This document shows positions 63,099-64,000 of a stretch of DNA of 64,000 nucleotides, one piece after another. Both the position numbers and the translations under genes were made by a program. Source of the DNA: Rhodobiaceae bacterium UBA7804 (GTDB taxonomy: Bacteria; Pseudomonadota; Alphaproteobacteria; Parvibaculales; Parvibaculaceae); NCBI GenBank assembly GCA_002480495.1, contig DLCG01000017.1, positions 307,885-371,884 of the forward strand. Direction: 5' to 3'. The notes below the pieces were generated by a model that was given only the letters and a program-made list of their open reading frames with translations, was not told the DNA's origin and ran no database searches. How positions within the stretch are numbered: the stretch's first letter is position 1; every line of letters begins with the position of its first letter.

Positions 63099-63400
63099 GG
63101 TCGTCTCCCTCCAGCTTGTCGATTTTTCGGGTTGCGGAAATTCCGGTGCCTCTCCCTTAGCACGAGCGGGCGGATTTCCGCCAGACGGAGGGGGTGCCGG
63201 GCCAGCTTTGCCTTGGTTCCGCCACATGAATCGGCGAGTTTCGCCCCGGTTGCCGGACCCGCCGGCAGCACGCAAAAAAGGGGCAACGCCGGGCGGCAAC
63301 TGGAAATCGCCTGCGCCGACCGCTATGGTCAGGCCACCTTTCCCGGGCAAATCGGGGCCGGACGACCGGGAGTCCATTCGGAGCAGACGAGTTGGAGACC
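63099..63400. other. 302-bp divergent intergenic region
   Basis: Between the quinone reductase (minus) and ialB (plus) genes. ORFs across it are frame shadows. No clear operator or repeat was seen; it must contain both promoters. Confidence 0.5.
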
Positions 63401-63967
63401 ATGCCGCGACGCAAGACCATTTCCTCAGCCCTTACCCTGGCCTGCGCAGCACTTGCCCTGACTTTCGGCCTGGCGGGTTTTGCCGCTGGCGCGAAGGCAC
63501 AGGACGCACCGAAGCTGCTCGGCAAGTATGACGACTGGTCGGCCTATACCTATGGCTCCGGCAATGACCGCATGTGCTATGCCATGACGACCCCGGTAAA
63601 GATGCTGCCCGCGGGCGCGAACCGCGGCGACGTCTATTTCATGGTGACGCATCGCCCGGCGCGGAACACGCGCAACGAAGTGAGCATGCGCGTCGGCTAT
63701 CCCTTCAAGTCGACAAGCCGCCCCTTCGCGACCATCGGCAACGACAAGTTCCAGATGTTCTCCGGCGTCAAGGAAGGCGGCGAGCATCGCTTCTGGGCCT
63801 GGCTTGAGAACCCCTCCGAAGAGAGCAAGATGGTGAAGGCGCTCCGCGCGGGCAGCTCCATGGAGATCAAGGGCACCTCGGAGCGCGACACGCTGACGAC
63901 CGACACCTATTCTCTCAAGGGGTCCTCGGCCGCGCTCGGCAAGATCGACGAAGCCTGCAAGAAATAA
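63401..63967 (+). CDS. invasion-associated locus B (IalB) family periplasmic protein
   Basis: 188 residues from ATG 63401 with TTGGAGACC just upstream; a TTG at 63392 is possible. Signal peptide with cleavage near AGAKAQDAP. Core YDDWSAYTYGSGNDRMCYAM, YFMVTHRPARNTRNEVSMRV, and KGTSERDTLTTDTYSLKG fit IalB-like proteins. These are common in alphaproteobacteria and only named for Bartonella. Two Cys (about 54 and 186) may form a disulfide. Function unknown. Confidence 0.88.
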   Translation: MPRRKTISSALTLACAALALTFGLAGFAAGAKAQDAPKLLGKYDDWSAYTYGSGNDRMCYAMTTPVKMLPAGANRGDVYFMVTHRPARNTRNEVSMRVGYPFKSTSRPFATIGNDKFQMFSGVKEGGEHRFWAWLENPSEESKMVKALRAGSSMEIKGTSERDTLTTDTYSLKGSSAALGKIDEACKK

Positions 63968-64000
63968 GGCGGGAAACTGCCGGTTGTCGGCGTAATTGGC

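Overview
The window reads as a stretch of chromosome from a GC-rich alphaproteobacterium. The pointers are an sdhCDAB order with the succinate dehydrogenase anchors first, a mesaconyl-CoA hydratase next to a malyl-CoA lyase-type gene (ethylmalonyl-CoA pathway), a DUF2794 gene, an IalB-family protein, CC0125/CC1285-type lipoprotein features, a complete ccmABCDG set and 171-176 bp palindromic intergenic repeats. A Hyphomicrobiales or Parvibaculum-like host is my inference and cannot be proved from the sequence alone. Almost all coding is housekeeping. Genes are densely packed, with many ATGA, GTGA or TGATG stop/start overlaps.

Layout. 1-1320 is the N-terminal part of a CoA-acylating methylmalonate-semialdehyde dehydrogenase. 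1671-2128 is an Ala/Glu-rich membrane-anchored protein with its terminator. 2128-4607 is an arsenic operon, arsR-arsI-arsC-acr3, behind a palindromic operator and a probable leaderless promoter. 5096-6183 holds an ABM-fold monooxygenase and a lipoprotein. 6224-9903 holds a palindromic repeat and sdhCDAB. 10196-13456 holds a thioesterase, a PAS protein and the mcl-type / glycine-zipper small ORF / mch operon. 13553-15703 is an ammonium transporter fused to a histidine kinase. 15885-21356 is asd with leuB, leuD and leuC, interrupted by a DUF559 gene, a repeat and a lipoprotein. 21507-25314 is the ffh-rpsP-rimM-trmD-rplS operon. 25540-27054 is a small island of foreign look. 27043-32189 holds pncC, a PIG-L deacetylase and dapF-mtaB-ftsY-yciB. 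32193-35460 holds an MFS transporter, a NUDIX hydrolase and a MarR regulator with a histone-H1-like tail. 35497-39205 is an enoyl-CoA hydratase-like gene followed by ccmABCD and ccmG. 39449-42805 is aconitase with a 230-residue histone-H1-like N-terminal extension. 42958-48541 holds DUF1223 and a Gld-type ABC system. 48747-49026 may hold a small RNA. 49107-63967 holds DUF2794, a Bax-inhibitor-1 protein, a YbbAP-like ABC exporter with a lysophospholipase-type esterase, an aldo/keto reductase, thpR, a metallopeptidase, phhB, ndh, an SDR, YkvA, a serine hydrolase, a degenerate SGNH protein, a quinone reductase and IalB.

Themes. Central carbon metabolism is strongly represented: sdh, aconitase, the ethylmalonyl-CoA steps and branched-chain dehydrogenases. 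Translation and protein targeting genes (ffh, ftsY, rpsP, rplS, trmD, rimM, mtaB) and envelope functions (ccm, YbbAP-like, Gld-like) are also prominent.

Most unusual items. (1) The 25540-27054 island has an HUH single-tyrosine Rep-like endonuclease divergent from a small winged-helix-like gene. That gene runs through a perfect 13-bp hairpin into a tRNA-like gene and a tRNA-Val, and both of these have lost the normally invariant T55. (2) Aconitase carries a long Lys/Ala/Pro-rich tail, and a MarR regulator 4 kb away carries a shorter tail of the same kind. (3) An Amt domain is fused to a sensor kinase. (4) A 55-codon glycine-zipper gene is hidden between the malyl-CoA lyase-type gene and mch. 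(5) An SGNH-fold protein has replaced its catalytic residues.
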